Source: Sphingobium sp. TKS (GTDB lineage Bacteria > Pseudomonadota > Alphaproteobacteria > Sphingomonadales > Sphingomonadaceae). From it: 64,000 bases of DNA. Of the stretch, positions 1 through 11,067 are shown in pieces. How positions within the stretch are numbered: position 1 is the stretch's first letter; each line of letters begins with the position of its first letter. A program made the translations under genes and the position numbers. The notes under the pieces were generated by a model that was given only the letters and a program-made list of their open reading frames with translations, was not told the DNA's origin and searched no databases. The DNA lies in contig NZ_CP005083.1 in NCBI RefSeq assembly GCF_001563265.1, positions 747,001 through 811,000 of the forward strand. The letters are read 5' to 3'.

Positions 1-124
1 CTTCCTTGCGTCGGACAAGGAAAACATGAACGCTCGCATCGATCAACGGCAAAATGCGGGCGACTCACGGAAAAAGCTCATATTGGGTGGTGGGCGGCGC
101 GACGTTCAGGTGCAGCCGAGCGGC

Positions 125-895
125 CTAATCCCGCCAGCTCGAATCGATGCGGTCGATCCGGCGGACCATCGCCTCGAAATCGGGAACGCCGGGGCCGGCG
201 GGCAATTGCACGCCGCTCAGGTCGCGCTGATGCACGGCGACGACCTCGGGCGGAATCTCCATCGGGGTTCCCGCCGCGCCGGTCGCCACCTGAATCTCGC
301 AGGCGCGCTGGAGCATCCACTGGGTCAGAAAGGCTTCCGGCAGCGACTTCGCCATGACCAGCGTGCCGTGATTGCGCAGCATCATGATGCGGCGGGCGCC
401 CAGATGGGCGATCAGCCGCTCGCCCTCTTCGGGACGGATCGTGACGCCTTCGAAGTCATGATAGGCGATTCGGCCGGTGAAGGCCGCGGCGTAGAAATTG
501 GTGGGGGTCAGCCCCTCGCGTGTGGCGCTCACCGCCATGCCGGCGGTGGTGTGGGTGTGGATGATGCAATGGGCGTCGGGCAGATGGCGATGGAAGATGC
601 TGTGCTGGGTGAAGCCGGCGCGATTGACCGGATAGGGGCTGCCGTCCAGCACATGGCCGTCAATGTCGATCTTGACGAGGCTGGACGCGGTCACTTCGCT
701 GTAGAGCAGGCCGAAGGGGTTGATCAGAAAGGCGTTTTTCTCTTCCGGCACGCGCAGGGTGATGTGGTTGTAGATCAGCTCCGACCAGCCCAGATGATCG
801 AAAATGCGGTAACAGGCGGCAAGTTGCTGGCGGGCGGCCCATTCCGATGCTGACATGTCGGGGCGTTTGGCGGCGGTCTTGGCGGCGGTTGCCAT
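125..895 (-). CDS. Class II aldolase/adducin family protein
   Basis: The 256-residue product has the class II aldolase/adducin fold. Members are zinc-dependent aldolases, epimerases or dehydratase-like enzymes of sugar metabolism; the substrate cannot be told here. The zinc-ligand pair is visible as IIHTHTTAG and a third histidine as LRNHGTLV. The N-terminal [14 protein letters not shown] stretch is also typical. I place the start at 895 because a strong AAGGAGGA ribosome site lies 7 nt upstream; a longer in-frame reading to 1009 has no such site. The gene stands alone, divergent from rpsU. Family call is firm, exact enzyme unknown. Confidence 0.85.
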   Translation of the reverse strand: MATAAKTAAKRPDMSASEWAARQQLAACYRIFDHLGWSELIYNHITLRVPEEKNAFLINPFGLLYSEVTASSLVKIDIDGHVLDGSPYPVNRAGFTQHSIFHRHLPDAHCIIHTHTTAGMAVSATREGLTPTNFYAAAFTGRIAYHDFEGVTIRPEEGERLIAHLGARRIMMLRNHGTLVMAKSLPEAFLTQWMLQRACEIQVATGAAGTPMEIPPEVVAVHQRDLSGVQLPAGPGVPDFEAMVRRIDRIDSSWRD

Positions 896-1118
896 GGCGA
901 TCCTCCTTGCTATTTTATGGTGCCGACTATCCCCCTTGCGCCGGGCTGTGTCGAGGGGGACGGCTTTTGGGTTGAATTTGCGCGACTCTGCTGGTAGGGC
1001 GCGCCCCACACGGCGCAGGGTGACCTGCGGCGACTCACCGCTATTTCATTCGGGTGGCCCGTCGGGAAGGGTTATTTCCTGGCGATCCGTCCGTTTTCGA
1101 CTGGAGTTTGACTGGCTT

Positions 1119-1325
1119 ATGCAAATCATCGTTCGCGACAACAATGTCGACCAGGCCCTGCGCGCGCTCAAGAAGAAGCTGCAGCGTGAGGGCGTGTATC
1201 GCGAGATGAAGCTGCGCCGTCACTATGAGAAGCCCTCGGAAAAGCGTGCCCGCGAAAAGGCGGCCGCCGTTCGCCGCGCCCGCAAGCTGGAGCGTAAGCG
1301 CGCCGAGCGCGACGGCGTCCGTTAA
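1119..1325 (+). CDS. rpsU: 30S ribosomal protein bS21
   Basis: This small basic protein of 68 residues is ribosomal protein bS21, part of the 30S subunit near the anti-Shine-Dalgarno region. It starts [20 protein letters not shown] and has the usual arginine/lysine-rich C-terminal helix ([20 protein letters not shown]). Length matches the alphaproteobacterial family. The start at 1119 is chosen because longer in-frame extensions give sequence unrelated to bS21. A GGAG lies about 10 nt upstream. A weak hairpin follows the stop, and an FKBP isomerase gene follows on the same strand. Call is secure. Confidence 0.95.
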   Translation: MQIIVRDNNVDQALRALKKKLQREGVYREMKLRRHYEKPSEKRAREKAAAVRRARKLERKRAERDGVR

Positions 1326-1338
1326 GGACTGCCGTTTT

Positions 1339-1366
1339 CGGGACGGTCGCCTGATCGTCCCGTTCT
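1339..1366 (+). terminator. Possible weak terminator after rpsU
   Basis: A 7-bp GC-rich stem (CGGGACG at 1339-1345 pairing with CGTCCCG at 1356-1362) with a 10-nt loop lies 14 nt after the rpsU stop. The following T tract is poor (TTCTCCT), so termination may be partial and read into the FKBP gene. Confidence 0.35.
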
Positions 1367-1409
1367 CCTGCTGAAAACGTCACCCGCATCAATCCGCGAG
1401 GCATAGCGC

Positions 1410-1973
1410 ATGTCCACCACGGCCGTTCCCCTTCGTCCTATCGCCAAGGGGTCGCTGACGCGTCTCTGGATCGGTGTCGCCGCGGTCGCGTTGGCTGCCG
1501 GTGGTCTGGCCTGGGCCGGGCAGCAGGGCGTGAAGCCCTCGCCCACCAGCTTCCTGGTGCATAATGGCGGCGAAGAGGGCGTGGTGACGACCGAATCGGG
1601 CCTGCAGTACAAGGTGCTGGAGGAAGGCGCCGGTCCCAGCCCGACCGCCGCCGACGTGGCGCTGGTGGGCTATAAGGGCACGCTGCTCGATGGCACGGTG
1701 TTCGACGAGAATCCGCAGACCGCGATGCCGGTCGACGGCGTGGTTCCCGGCTTCTCCGAAGGCCTGCAGAAGATGAAGAAGGGCGGCAAGTACCGCCTGT
1801 GGATTCCGCCGCAGCTTGGCTATGGCGAGCAGGCGGCTGGTCCGATCCCGGCCAATTCGGTGCTGGTGTTCGACGTCCAACTGCATGATTTCAAGTCCAA
1901 GGCGGACATCATGCGGATGCAGCAGATGATGCAGCAGCAGGGCGGGATGCCGCAGGGCATGCCGGGCCACTGA
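1410..1973 (+). CDS. FKBP-type peptidyl-prolyl cis-trans isomerase, membrane-anchored
   Basis: The product has 187 residues. A signal anchor spans about residues 19-37 (LWIGVAAVALAAGGLAW), so the enzyme should face the periplasm. An FKBP domain covers about residues 62-170, with the hallmarks GLQYKVL, VGYKGTLLDGTVFD, VPGFSEGLQKMKKGG and GYGEQAAGPIPANSVLVFDVQL. It should catalyse proline isomerisation during envelope protein folding. The C-terminus is a Met/Gln-rich tail (residues 171-187). It follows rpsU by 84 nt on the same strand and ends at a clear terminator. FKBP identity is firm; the client proteins are unknown. Confidence 0.9.
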   Translation: MSTTAVPLRPIAKGSLTRLWIGVAAVALAAGGLAWAGQQGVKPSPTSFLVHNGGEEGVVTTESGLQYKVLEEGAGPSPTAADVALVGYKGTLLDGTVFDENPQTAMPVDGVVPGFSEGLQKMKKGGKYRLWIPPQLGYGEQAAGPIPANSVLVFDVQLHDFKSKADIMRMQQMMQQQGGMPQGMPGH

Positions 1974-1996
1974 GTTCGGCATAGTTGGAAAAGCCA

Positions 1997-2026
1997 AAAG
2001 GGTCGGGATTTCCCGGCCCTTTTTTC
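1997..2026 (+). terminator. Rho-independent terminator after FKBP gene
   Basis: A stem AAAGGGTCGGG / CCCGGCCCTTT with an ATTT loop is followed by a run of six T residues. It starts 24 nt after the FKBP stop codon and should end that transcript. Confidence 0.85.
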
Positions 2027-2362
2027 TTGGAATGTCTCCTGTTCGGTGTGACCCGTGTTCCTGCGCAGGCAGGAACCCAGTTCTGCCGCCCGATCCGACA
2101 CTTGTTTCGTTCGGGGGTCTTCGCAGCAGCACGCGGTTCTCAACGGCTATCCCGGAACAGGAGCCGCACTCCTCTCAGCCCTCGGCGCCCATGATCAGCA
2201 GGATCGGCTGCTCTAGGCCTTTGTTTTGCCGCGCTTTCCGAATCAGCAGATGATTTTATCTGCTTAGAAAACGCTCTAGCAGAACGAGCAGCGCCATTCG
2301 CTGGGGCCGGGTTCCTCGATGCGGTTTTCGTCCCGCTCAACCCAAGCCCCTATCCGAAAAGC
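2027..2362. other. Intergenic stretch without a gene
   Basis: Between the FKBP terminator and the end of lepB I see only the palindromic repeat at 2054-2081. Short open frames here have no ribosome site or recognisable product. No terminator is evident for the lepB operon. Confidence 0.5.
2054..2081 (+). repeat. Dispersed palindromic repeat, single copy
   Basis: A hairpin-forming unit GTTCCTGCGCAGGCAGGAAC preceded by CGT and followed by CCAGT. The same unit recurs at 14078-14164 (inverted pair) and as a stem at 21055-21078, always between genes. It looks like a REP-like intergenic element. Confidence 0.7.
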
Positions 2363-3253
2363 TTATTTCGGCGGAGTAACGCTCGCCGGGCGCAGGCTGT
2401 TCCCCGCGCGTCCGCCGCGGAAGGCATGCAGCCAGCTCAACGGGTTCCAGGACGAATCGCCATCCAGGGAAAAGGTGATGAACTCCGCCCGGCCGCCAAT
2501 GGCTTCCCACGGCACCGGCCCGCCCAGCCCATTTTCCTCCAGCGGCGCGCGGCTGTCGGCGCTATTGTCGCGATTGTCGCCCATCAGGAAAACATGATTC
2601 GCCGGGACGCGCACCGGCCCATACCAGTCGAGCGTGCTCGGCCCCATGTCGATGGTGACATAGGTCTTTCCATTGGGCAGCACTTCCTGGCGCACCGGCA
2701 GTTCGCACCAGCCTTTGCCGTTCACGTCCGTCACCAGCGCGCCGGGGAATTGCGTGGGCGGGCAGGGGGCATTGCCGTCCACCGGAATGCGGATCGGTTT
2801 CAGCACCTTCTGCGACACCGGCACGCCGTTCAGCACGACCTGGCCACTGCGCACCTCCACTATATCGCCCGGCAGGCCGATGACCCGCTTGATATAATCC
2901 TCCCGCTTGTTCTGCGGCGAAACGATGACGATGTCGCCGCGTTCCGGCATGCGTCCGAAAATCCGCCCTTTCAGGAACGGCAGCGGGTGGAAGCTGGGCG
3001 AGACATAGGACCAGCCATAGGGAAATTTGCTCACCACCAGCCGGTCGCCCTTCAGCAGCACCGGCATCATCGATTCGCTGGGAATGTAGAAGGGCTTGGC
3101 GACGAGACTGTGGAAAGCCAGGACAGCCAGGATCAGCAGGGTGATGCTCTTGACCTCCTGCCACCAGTCGACCGAGGTCTTTTCCGGTTCGGATGCCGGG
3201 GCCGGCTGTTCGGAGGGGGCAGGGTCGTTCTGGGTCATGTCGGCTGCCGTCAT
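2363..3253 (-). CDS. lepB: Signal peptidase I
   Basis: Signal peptidase I cleaves Sec and Tat signal peptides at the outer face of the inner membrane. The 296-residue product has a Pro/Glu-rich cytosolic N-terminus, one membrane segment (about residues 37-51), and then the catalytic boxes. The serine is in PSESMMPVL (Ser61), and the general-base lysine in YIKRVIGLPGD (Lys122). Box E is seen as GDNRDNSADSR. It is the last gene of pyrE-pdxJ-acpS-lepB, starting 31 nt after acpS. An internal ATG at 3238 is an alternative start; neither has a strong ribosome site. Identity is secure. Confidence 0.95.
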   Translation of the reverse strand: MTAADMTQNDPAPSEQPAPASEPEKTSVDWWQEVKSITLLILAVLAFHSLVAKPFYIPSESMMPVLLKGDRLVVSKFPYGWSYVSPSFHPLPFLKGRIFGRMPERGDIVIVSPQNKREDYIKRVIGLPGDIVEVRSGQVVLNGVPVSQKVLKPIRIPVDGNAPCPPTQFPGALVTDVNGKGWCELPVRQEVLPNGKTYVTIDMGPSTLDWYGPVRVPANHVFLMGDNRDNSADSRAPLEENGLGGPVPWEAIGGRAEFITFSLDGDSSWNPLSWLHAFRGGRAGNSLRPASVTPPK

Positions 3254-3284
3254 GGGAGGATTTCCGGCTGAAGAAGCACTGCGT

Positions 3285-3686
3285 TTATAACGGCAGAACT
3301 TCGATGATCACAAAGGCTTGTGCCCATGGATGATCGTCGGTTAGCGTCAAGTGAACGACCGGGCGATGTCCCGCCGGAACCAGCGAATCCAGCCGGGCGA
3401 GCGCCCCGCCGGTCAGGTGCAGCGTCGGCGCGCCGCTGGGGCCGTTGACGACGCCGATATCCTTCATGAACACGCCCTTCCTGAAGCCGGTGCCGACGGC
3501 CTTGGAAAAGGCTTCCTTGGCGGCGAAGCGCTTGGCGAGGGTTCCCGCCTTGGTGAAGGGGCGGCGATTGGCCTTGGCCCGCTCGACATCGGTGAACACG
3601 CGATTCTCGAACCGCTCCCCAAAGCGATCGAGCGAATTCTGGATTCGCTCGATATTGCAGAGGTCGGAGCCCAGGCCGATGATCAA
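3285..3686 (-). CDS. acpS: Holo-[acyl-carrier-protein] synthase
   Basis: AcpS transfers the 4'-phosphopantetheine arm of coenzyme A to a serine of acyl carrier protein, switching on fatty acid synthesis. The 133-residue product has both signature motifs: [14 protein letters not shown] at the N-terminus (Asp8 binds magnesium) and [16 protein letters not shown], with the catalytic Glu. Its length is normal for a trimeric bacterial AcpS. The start overlaps the last four bases of pdxJ, so the two genes are translationally coupled. lepB follows 31 nt downstream. Confidence 0.95.
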   Translation of the reverse strand: MIIGLGSDLCNIERIQNSLDRFGERFENRVFTDVERAKANRRPFTKAGTLAKRFAAKEAFSKAVGTGFRKGVFMKDIGVVNGPSGAPTLHLTGGALARLDSLVPAGHRPVVHLTLTDDHPWAQAFVIIEVLPL

Positions 3687-4420
3687 CGGGCCAGATCCAT
3701 CTGGCGGCGCATTTCGCGGATGCTGCTCTCCAGTCCGCTGAAGATCGCCTCACCAATCAGGAAATGGCCGATATTGAGTTCTGCGACCTGCGGAATGGCG
3801 GCGATCGGCCCGACATTGTCGAAGGTCAGGCCATGGCCCGCATGCGGTTCTATGCCGTTTTTGGCAGCCAGTGCCGCCGCATCGGCCAGCCGGCGGAGTT
3901 CCTCGGCCCGTTCCGAACCCTCCAGATGCGCATAGCGCCCGGTGTGCAGCTCAACCACCGGCGCGCCGAGGCGAATCGCCGCCTCGATCTGCGCCGCATC
4001 CGGCTCGATGAACAGGCTGACGCGGACGCCCGCCTGGCCCAGCGCGCCGACGATCGGCCGCAACGCTTCGATCTGCCCTGCGGCGTCAAGGCCGCCCTCG
4101 GTCGTCCGCTCCTCCCGCTTTTCCGGCACGATGCAGGCGGCGTGCGGCCGATGCTTGAGCGCGATGCCCAGCATCTCCTGCGTCGCCGCCATTTCCAGAT
4201 TGAGCGGCACGGTCAGCGCCGCCATCAGCGTGGCAATATCCTCATCGCGGATATGCCGCCGATCCTCGCGCAGATGAGCGGTGATGCCGTCGGCGCCCGC
4301 CTTGGCCGCCAGCAGCGCGGCCTTGACCGGGTCGGGATGCGCCCCCCCCCGCGCGTTGCGGATGGTCGCCACATGATCGATGTTGACGCCCAGGCGCAAA
4401 GGGGAAGGGGAGTGGGGCAT
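3683..4420 (-). CDS. pdxJ: Pyridoxine 5'-phosphate synthase
   Basis: PdxJ condenses 1-deoxy-D-xylulose 5-phosphate with 3-amino-2-oxopropyl phosphate to make pyridoxine 5'-phosphate, the last step of the DXP-dependent vitamin B6 route. The 245-residue TIM barrel begins [17 protein letters not shown] and shows [23 protein letters not shown] and [10 protein letters not shown], all family hallmarks. It lies 6 nt after pyrE and overlaps acpS by 4 nt, giving a tight housekeeping operon. A run of eight or more C residues (near 4345) lies inside the gene, but the frame is intact. Confidence 0.95.
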   Translation of the reverse strand: MPHSPSPLRLGVNIDHVATIRNARGGAHPDPVKAALLAAKAGADGITAHLREDRRHIRDEDIATLMAALTVPLNLEMAATQEMLGIALKHRPHAACIVPEKREERTTEGGLDAAGQIEALRPIVGALGQAGVRVSLFIEPDAAQIEAAIRLGAPVVELHTGRYAHLEGSERAEELRRLADAAALAAKNGIEPHAGHGLTFDNVGPIAAIPQVAELNIGHFLIGEAIFSGLESSIREMRRQMDLAR

Positions 4421-4426
4421 GAGACT

Positions 4427-5008
4427 CTATTGCTTCCGGCTGCCGGGCTTGATCGCCGGGATCGCCGCCAGCTCGGGCGGGATCTGGTCGGCATCGTAGA
4501 CCGGGAAGTTGATGCTGACGAGCGGGTAGAAGGGCACGCCCAATTCCACCTCGCCGGCCGATCGGTCGACCAGCGCGGCTTCGGCCAGGACGATGCCCCC
4601 TCCGGCCTCGACCGCTTCGATCGCCTGGCGCGAAGAGAGGCCCGTAGTCACCACATCCTCGACCATCAGCACCTTTTGCCCCGGCGTGATCGCGAAACCG
4701 CGACGCAGTTCGAATGTGCCTTCGGGCCGTTCGAGGAACACGGCATCCTTGTCGAGCGCGCGGCCGATTTCATGACCGATGATGAGGCCGCCCATGGCGG
4801 GCGAAACCACAAGGTCGATTTCCTGCCGCAGCTCGCGCGGCAATTTCTGCACGGTCGCGCGCGCCAGCCGGCCCGCGCGCTCCGCGTTCATCAGTACGCG
4901 CGCGCATTGGAGGTAATTGGCGCTGCGGCGGCCCGAGGACAGAATGAAATGCCCCTCCAGCAACGCGCCCGCAGCCCTGAATTCCGCTAATACTTCCTCG
5001 TCGGTCAT
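4427..5008 (-). CDS. pyrE: Orotate phosphoribosyltransferase
   Basis: PyrE joins orotate to PRPP to form OMP in pyrimidine synthesis. The product (193 residues from the ATG at 5008) has the PRPP-binding motif VLMVEDVVTTGLSS and the substrate loop FILSSGRRSANYLQCA. I use the start at 5008 (MTDEEVLAEF), which matches the family; an in-frame reading from 5074 adds 22 residues without family character. It is the first gene of pyrE-pdxJ-acpS-lepB. The divergent ctaC gene starts 274 nt away, so that gap probably holds promoters for both. Confidence 0.95.
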   Translation of the reverse strand: MTDEEVLAEFRAAGALLEGHFILSSGRRSANYLQCARVLMNAERAGRLARATVQKLPRELRQEIDLVVSPAMGGLIIGHEIGRALDKDAVFLERPEGTFELRRGFAITPGQKVLMVEDVVTTGLSSRQAIEAVEAGGGIVLAEAALVDRSAGEVELGVPFYPLVSINFPVYDADQIPPELAAIPAIKPGSRKQ

Positions 5009-5282
5009 CCGTGTCTTCGATCCATTCGCCCATGCCGTCCGCTGGCTTGCAAGACGGCATGCCTTCCCTGTCACAAGTCACCCCGTGATCGCGCCCCTGT
5101 GCGCGGGAAGCGAGATAGGCTCACCAACTAGGCGTTGCAACAGCGAAGAAAATCTGGTTGGGGAACCTTGAGGCGTAAAAAAAGATGCTTATAAGCCGCG
5201 GCAGACCGAAACGGGCGGGGGGACGTGCATGCGTGTGTCTTCGTTGCAGCGGCGCCAAGGGGTTACGGGGTAAGAAGACGCT

Positions 5283-6290
5283 ATGAAAAAGGTGAAATCG
5301 CTCGTTCTTGTCGGGTTGTTGGCCTTCGCGCCCACGCTCGCGATGAACGGTCCGGTGCTGGCCCAGGAGAATGCCGCGGTCGCGGCTCCAGCCACCGGGA
5401 ATGAGGCTGCTGCCGCCGATTCGGCCAGCAATGCCGCGGCGCCCGCCGCAGACGCTGCTCCCGCCGCCAAGGTGGCCGCCCCGCCGCGCATGAAGCCCAC
5501 GCTGGGCATTGGCATGCCGATGCCGGGCGAAATCACCCTTCAGAAGCAGTTCTCGCCAACCGGCCACACAGCGCGCTGGCTGCATGACGTGCTGCTGCTG
5601 CCGATCATCACCATCATCTCGGTCTTCGTGCTGATCCTGATGCTCTATGTGATGGTCCGTTTCCGCCGCAGCGCCAATCCGACGCCTTCCAAAACCTCGC
5701 ACAATACGGTGATCGAGGTGATCTGGACGGTGGTGCCGGTGGTGATCCTGCTGGCGATCGCGGTGCCCTCGATCGGCCTGCTCGCGGACCAGTACAAGCC
5801 CGCGCCCAAGGATGCGCTGACCGTCAAGGTCACCGGCTATCAATGGTATTGGGGCTATGAATATCCCGACAATGCCATTCCGGAATTCGTGTCCAACCTG
5901 CTGCCCAGGGACAAGGCGGAGGCGAATGGCGAGCCCTATCTGCTGGCGCCGGACAATCGCCTGGTTCTGCCGGTCGGCCGCCCGATCAAGCTGATCATCA
6001 CCGGCGCCGACGTGATCCACAGCTTCGCGGTTCCCTCGCTCTGGGTGAAGATGGACGCGGTGCCGGGCCGCCTCAACGAGAAGAGCTTCACCATCGAGAA
6101 GCCGGGCGTCTATTACGGCCAGTGTTCGGAGCTTTGCGGCGCGCGCCACGGCTTCATGCCGATCGCGATCGAGGCGCTGGAACCCGCGCAGTTCGACCAG
6201 TGGCTGCTTTCGCAGGGCGGCAAGCTTCAGGGCGCTGCCGCAGCGACCACGGCCGAGGCTCCCGCGCCCGCCGCCCCCGCCAAGCTTTGA
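5283..6290 (+). CDS. ctaC: Cytochrome c oxidase subunit II
   Basis: Subunit II of aa3-type cytochrome c oxidase takes electrons from cytochrome c through its periplasmic CuA centre. The product has 335 residues: a signal peptide (about 1-28), a long Ala/Pro linker (30-65), two membrane helices (about 105-125 and 145-163), and a cupredoxin domain. CuA ligands are present: His246 (VIHSFAVP), Cys281 and Cys285 (CSELC), His289 and Met292. The Trp-rich electron entry QWYWGYEYP is also there. It begins the operon ctaC-ctaD-ctaB-small ORF-ctaG-ctaE. The C-terminus is an Ala/Pro tail. Confidence 0.96.
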   Translation: MKKVKSLVLVGLLAFAPTLAMNGPVLAQENAAVAAPATGNEAAAADSASNAAAPAADAAPAAKVAAPPRMKPTLGIGMPMPGEITLQKQFSPTGHTARWLHDVLLLPIITIISVFVLILMLYVMVRFRRSANPTPSKTSHNTVIEVIWTVVPVVILLAIAVPSIGLLADQYKPAPKDALTVKVTGYQWYWGYEYPDNAIPEFVSNLLPRDKAEANGEPYLLAPDNRLVLPVGRPIKLIITGADVIHSFAVPSLWVKMDAVPGRLNEKSFTIEKPGVYYGQCSELCGARHGFMPIAIEALEPAQFDQWLLSQGGKLQGAAAATTAEAPAPAAPAKL

Positions 6291-7976
<1,686 letters not shown>

Positions 7977-8093
7977 TCGCGACGACGGGCGTTCCGGTTT
8001 GCCGGAACGCCGGGATTGGCGTAAAGGCCGCCAATTCCTGGAAACAGGGCGATCCCGGCGCGGTCATCGTGCCGGGTGCCGCATGAGGAGACT

Positions 8094-9014
8094 ATGGCAA
8101 GTACGCCGATCATGTCCGAAGGTTCGGCTTCCGTGATTCCCGCGCATTGGCGGGACTTCGTCGCGCTGACGAAGCCCAGGGTGATGACGCTGGTCGTCTT
8201 TACCGGGCTTTGCGGTCTGCTCGCGGCGCCAGGTCACATCCATCCGGTTCTGGCCTTCACGGCGATTCTCTGCATCGCGCTCGGTGCAGGCGCGGCGGCC
8301 ACGCTCAACCAATGGTATGAGGCGGACATCGACGCGAAGATGAAACGCACGGCCAACCGTCCGCTGCCTGCGGGCCGGATGGACCGGCAGTCCGCGCTGC
8401 ATTTCGGCGTCGGGCTATCCTTCTTCTCCGTGCTGCTCATGGGCATTGCGACCAACTGGCTGGCCGCGGCCGTGCTGGCTGTGTCGATCCTATTCTACGT
8501 CTTCGTCTACACCATCTGGCTCAAACCCCGGACCGCGCAGAATATCGTGATCGGCGGCGCGGCAGGCGCGTTTCCGCCGGTGATCGGCTGGGCGGCGGTG
8601 ACGGGTGACATCAGCGCCTTGCCGGTCGCCCTGTTCATGCTGATCTTCTTTTGGACGCCGCCGCATTTCTGGGCGCTCGCCCTGTTCGTGAAGACGGATT
8701 ATGCCGCAGCAGGCATTCCCATGCTGCCGGTCGTCTCCGGCGAAGTGGTGACGCGCCGCCAGATCTGGTTCTACACCGCGATCATGGCGGTGGCGGCGAT
8801 GGCGCCGGTGCTGATGCATTTGACCGGGCCGATTTACGGAACAACCGCTCTGCTGGGCACCGCACTCTTCGTGATCATGGCCTTTCAGATCCTGCGCCGG
8901 CGCGAGAGCGACCCCGCGCGCATGGCGCCGGAAAGACGGCTGTTCAAATATTCGATCCTCTATCTCTTTCTGCTCTTTGGCGCGGTAGTCGTCGACCGGT
9001 GGGTGTTCGCATGA
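8094..9014 (+). CDS. ctaB: Protoheme IX farnesyltransferase (heme O synthase)
   Basis: CtaB adds a farnesyl group to heme b, making heme O on the way to heme A for the oxidase. It is a UbiA-type membrane prenyltransferase of 306 residues. The first Asp-rich motif lies in [21 protein letters not shown] and the second conserved region in [23 protein letters not shown] chose the ATG at 8094, with GAGGAG 5 nt upstream; an in-frame ATG at 8076 lacks a site. Its stop overlaps the next small gene by four bases. Confidence 0.95.
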   Translation: MASTPIMSEGSASVIPAHWRDFVALTKPRVMTLVVFTGLCGLLAAPGHIHPVLAFTAILCIALGAGAAATLNQWYEADIDAKMKRTANRPLPAGRMDRQSALHFGVGLSFFSVLLMGIATNWLAAAVLAVSILFYVFVYTIWLKPRTAQNIVIGGAAGAFPPVIGWAAVTGDISALPVALFMLIFFWTPPHFWALALFVKTDYAAAGIPMLPVVSGEVVTRRQIWFYTAIMAVAAMAPVLMHLTGPIYGTTALLGTALFVIMAFQILRRRESDPARMAPERRLFKYSILYLFLLFGAVVVDRWVFA

Positions 9015-9142
9015 CTCCAGAAGAAGACAGGCAGGTCCGCGCCCGGCAGAAATCCCGCGCCATCGTGACGGGGCTGTTATTGGGTGCGCTGGTCATCCTC
9101 TTTTACGCGATCACCATCGCCAAAATCGGTGGCGGGCATTGA
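9011..9142 (+). CDS. Small single-pass membrane protein of the cox operon
   Basis: A 43-residue open frame lies between ctaB and ctaG, starting [18 protein letters not shown] and containing one hydrophobic helix (about residues 18-37, [20 protein letters not shown]). Its start overlaps the ctaB stop (ATGA), and its stop overlaps the ctaG start (TGATG), so it is translated within the operon. Small proteins at this position are usual in alphaproteobacterial cox operons and are sometimes called CoxF-like. A role in oxidase assembly is inferred from position only. Confidence 0.8.
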   Translation: MTPEEDRQVRARQKSRAIVTGLLLGALVILFYAITIAKIGGGH

Positions 9143-9717
9143 TGGCGAGCCTCCCCCCTTCACCCTTCGACCGGGATCGCCGCAATCGGCGGACGATGAT
9201 CGCCATGGCGGGCGTGGGCCTTGCCATGCTGGGTCTCGGTTTCGCCTCGGTGCCGCTCTATCGCATGTTCTGCGAGCGAACCGGTTTTGGCGGCACCACG
9301 CAGCGCGCCGCCGCGAATGTCCAGGTCAGCGAAGCGGTGGGACACCGCGTGTCGATCCGCTTCGATTCCAACGTGACGCCGGGCATGCCGTGGCAATTCT
9401 ATCCCGAGCATCACACCCGCACGGTGACGATCGGCGCGCGCAACATGGCGATCTTCGTCGCGAAGAACATGTCGGACAAGCCGGTCACCGGCACCGCCAG
9501 CTTCAACGTCACGCCTTTGCAGGCGGGCGCTTATTTCACCAAGATCCAGTGCTTCTGCTTCACCCAACAAACGCTTCAGCCGGGACAGCAGGTGCGCATG
9601 CCGGTGATCTATTATGTCGATCCGAAGATATTGACGGATGCCGACAATAAGGACACGCAGGAAATCACGCTCAGCTACACCTTCTATCCTGTTGAGCAGG
9701 ATAAAAAGCCAAGCTAA
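9142..9717 (+). CDS. ctaG: Cytochrome c oxidase assembly protein CtaG (Cox11 family)
   Basis: CtaG delivers copper to the CuB site of subunit I. The 191-residue product has one N-terminal membrane anchor (about residues 18-37) and a periplasmic Ig-like domain. The copper-binding cysteine pair is visible as KIQCFCFTQQ, and the early conserved region as VPLYRMFCERTGFGG. The ATG at 9142 overlaps the stop of the small upstream gene; a TTG one codon earlier is less likely. ctaE follows after 36 nt. Confidence 0.95.
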   Translation: MASLPPSPFDRDRRNRRTMIAMAGVGLAMLGLGFASVPLYRMFCERTGFGGTTQRAAANVQVSEAVGHRVSIRFDSNVTPGMPWQFYPEHHTRTVTIGARNMAIFVAKNMSDKPVTGTASFNVTPLQAGAYFTKIQCFCFTQQTLQPGQQVRMPVIYYVDPKILTDADNKDTQEITLSYTFYPVEQDKKPS

Positions 9718-9753
9718 GGCTCAATTATAACGCGAACGGGGATGAGAAACGTC

Positions 9754-10584
9754 ATGGCAGGCGCCAAGAACCACGATTATCATATTCTTCCGCCCAGCAT
9801 CTGGCCCTTTTTTGGCTCCATGTCGGTGCTGGTCATGGCTTTCGGCGCGATCATGTGGATGCATGCCGATGCGATGCCGGCCGGCGGCGGCTGGGTTTTT
9901 CTGATCGGCGTCGCGGGCGTGCTGTTCACCATGTATAGCTGGTGGACCAATGTCATTGCAGAGGCCCATGCCGGCGATCACACGCCGGTGGTTCAGCTCC
10001 ACCTGCGCTACGGCATGATCCTGTTCATCGCGTCGGAAGTCATGTTCTTCGTGGGCTGGTTCTGGTCCTTCTTCGACTTCTCGCTCTTCCCCAGCCAGTT
10101 GGCGCCGATCGAGGGCATGTTCCCCTCCAAGGGCATCGAGGTGATGAACGCCTTCGAACTGCCGCTGCTCAACACGCTGATCCTGCTCTGCTCGGGCACG
10201 ACCGTCACCTGGGCGCATCATGCGCTGATCCATGGCGACCGCGAAGGGTTGAAGAGGGGGCTGACGCTGACCGTCATTCTGGGCGTGCTCTTCTCCTCAA
10301 TCCAGGCCTATGAATATGCCCATGCGCCTTTCCCGTTCGGCGGCAGCCCCTATAGCTCGGCCTTCTACATGGCGACCGGCTTCCATGGCTTCCACGTTCT
10401 GATCGGCACCATCTTCCTGCTGGTGAACCTGATCCGCGCGCATAAGGGCGATTTCACCCCGCGCCAGCATTTCGGCTTCGAGGCCGCTGCCTGGTACTGG
10501 CATTTCGTCGACGTGGTGTGGCTGTTCCTCTTCGTCGCCATCTATGTCTGGGGCGGCTGGGGCGCGCCGGTCCACGGCGGTTGA
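9754..10584 (+). CDS. ctaE: Cytochrome c oxidase subunit III
   Basis: Subunit III stabilises the oxidase and helps feed protons to subunit I. The 276-residue protein has seven predicted helices. Family motifs include [40 protein letters not shown] and [16 protein letters not shown]. The start at 9754 ([15 protein letters not shown]) fits the family; an in-frame ATG at 9742 would add four residues and neither has a strong ribosome site. A terminator 27 nt downstream probably separates the core oxidase genes from the DUF983-SURF1 pair. Confidence 0.95.
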   Translation: MAGAKNHDYHILPPSIWPFFGSMSVLVMAFGAIMWMHADAMPAGGGWVFLIGVAGVLFTMYSWWTNVIAEAHAGDHTPVVQLHLRYGMILFIASEVMFFVGWFWSFFDFSLFPSQLAPIEGMFPSKGIEVMNAFELPLLNTLILLCSGTTVTWAHHALIHGDREGLKRGLTLTVILGVLFSSIQAYEYAHAPFPFGGSPYSSAFYMATGFHGFHVLIGTIFLLVNLIRAHKGDFTPRQHFGFEAAAWYWHFVDVVWLFLFVAIYVWGGWGAPVHGG

Positions 10585-10610
10585 TCCTTCCGCTGATGAT
10601 TACGCGAATG

Positions 10611-10642
10611 ACGGCCGGCCCTGTTCCGGCCGTTTTCTTTTT
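10611..10642 (+). terminator. Rho-independent terminator after ctaE
   Basis: A perfect 8-bp stem ACGGCCGG / CCGGCCGT around a 7-nt loop is followed by TTTCTTTTT. It lies 27 nt after the ctaE stop. Read-through may still reach the DUF983 gene that begins at 10657. Confidence 0.8.
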
Positions 10643-10656
10643 GAGGAGCGGGCATT

Positions 10657-11067
10657 ATGCCTGACGCCATGCCATCGCCTGAGCCTCAATCCCCCGCGCC
10701 GCAGCCCTTGCTGGCTGCTGCGGCCATGGGCGCTTGTCCGCAATGCGGCGCGCAGACCCTGTTTGCGGGGCCGGTCCGTTTTGCGGCGTCTTGCCGCTCC
10801 TGTGGACTGGACTATGGCCAGTTCAACGTCGGGGACGGTCCTGCGGCGTTTCTGACCCTGATCATCGGCGCCCTGATGGTGGCGATGGCGCTGATATTGG
10901 AATTGAAGGTCCACCCTCCGCTCTGGCTGCACATCTTGCTTTGGACGCCGTTGACCGTGGCCGCCGTGATCGGGAGCCTGCGGGTGGCCAAGGGCGCGTT
11001 GCTGATTCTGGAATATCGCAACAAGGCGCGGGAGGGGCGCCTGACCCCGCCGGATCGCGAAGCATGA
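10657..11067 (+). CDS. DUF983 domain membrane protein
   Basis: The 136-residue product has a zinc-ribbon-like N-terminal part with two CxxC pairs (ACPQCGAQ and SCRSCGLDY, about residues 27-50) and then two hydrophobic helices (about 63-80 and 88-105). This is the DUF983 family, which in alphaproteobacteria normally sits beside SURF1 and cytochrome oxidase genes. Its biochemical role is not established; a part in oxidase assembly is inferred from context. Its stop overlaps the SURF1 start (ATGA), implying coupled translation. Confidence 0.88.
   Translation: MPDAMPSPEPQSPAPQPLLAAAAMGACPQCGAQTLFAGPVRFAASCRSCGLDYGQFNVGDGPAAFLTLIIGALMVAMALILELKVHPPLWLHILLWTPLTVAAVIGSLRVAKGALLILEYRNKAREGRLTPPDREA

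Noticed and set aside
1..22. TTCCTTG / CAAGGAA hairpin at the window edge
   Set aside because: Short stem and no T tract on either strand; cannot be supported as a terminator.
9139..9141. TTG as ctaG start
   Set aside because: The ATG directly after it overlaps the upstream stop (TGATG) and is the normal coupled start.
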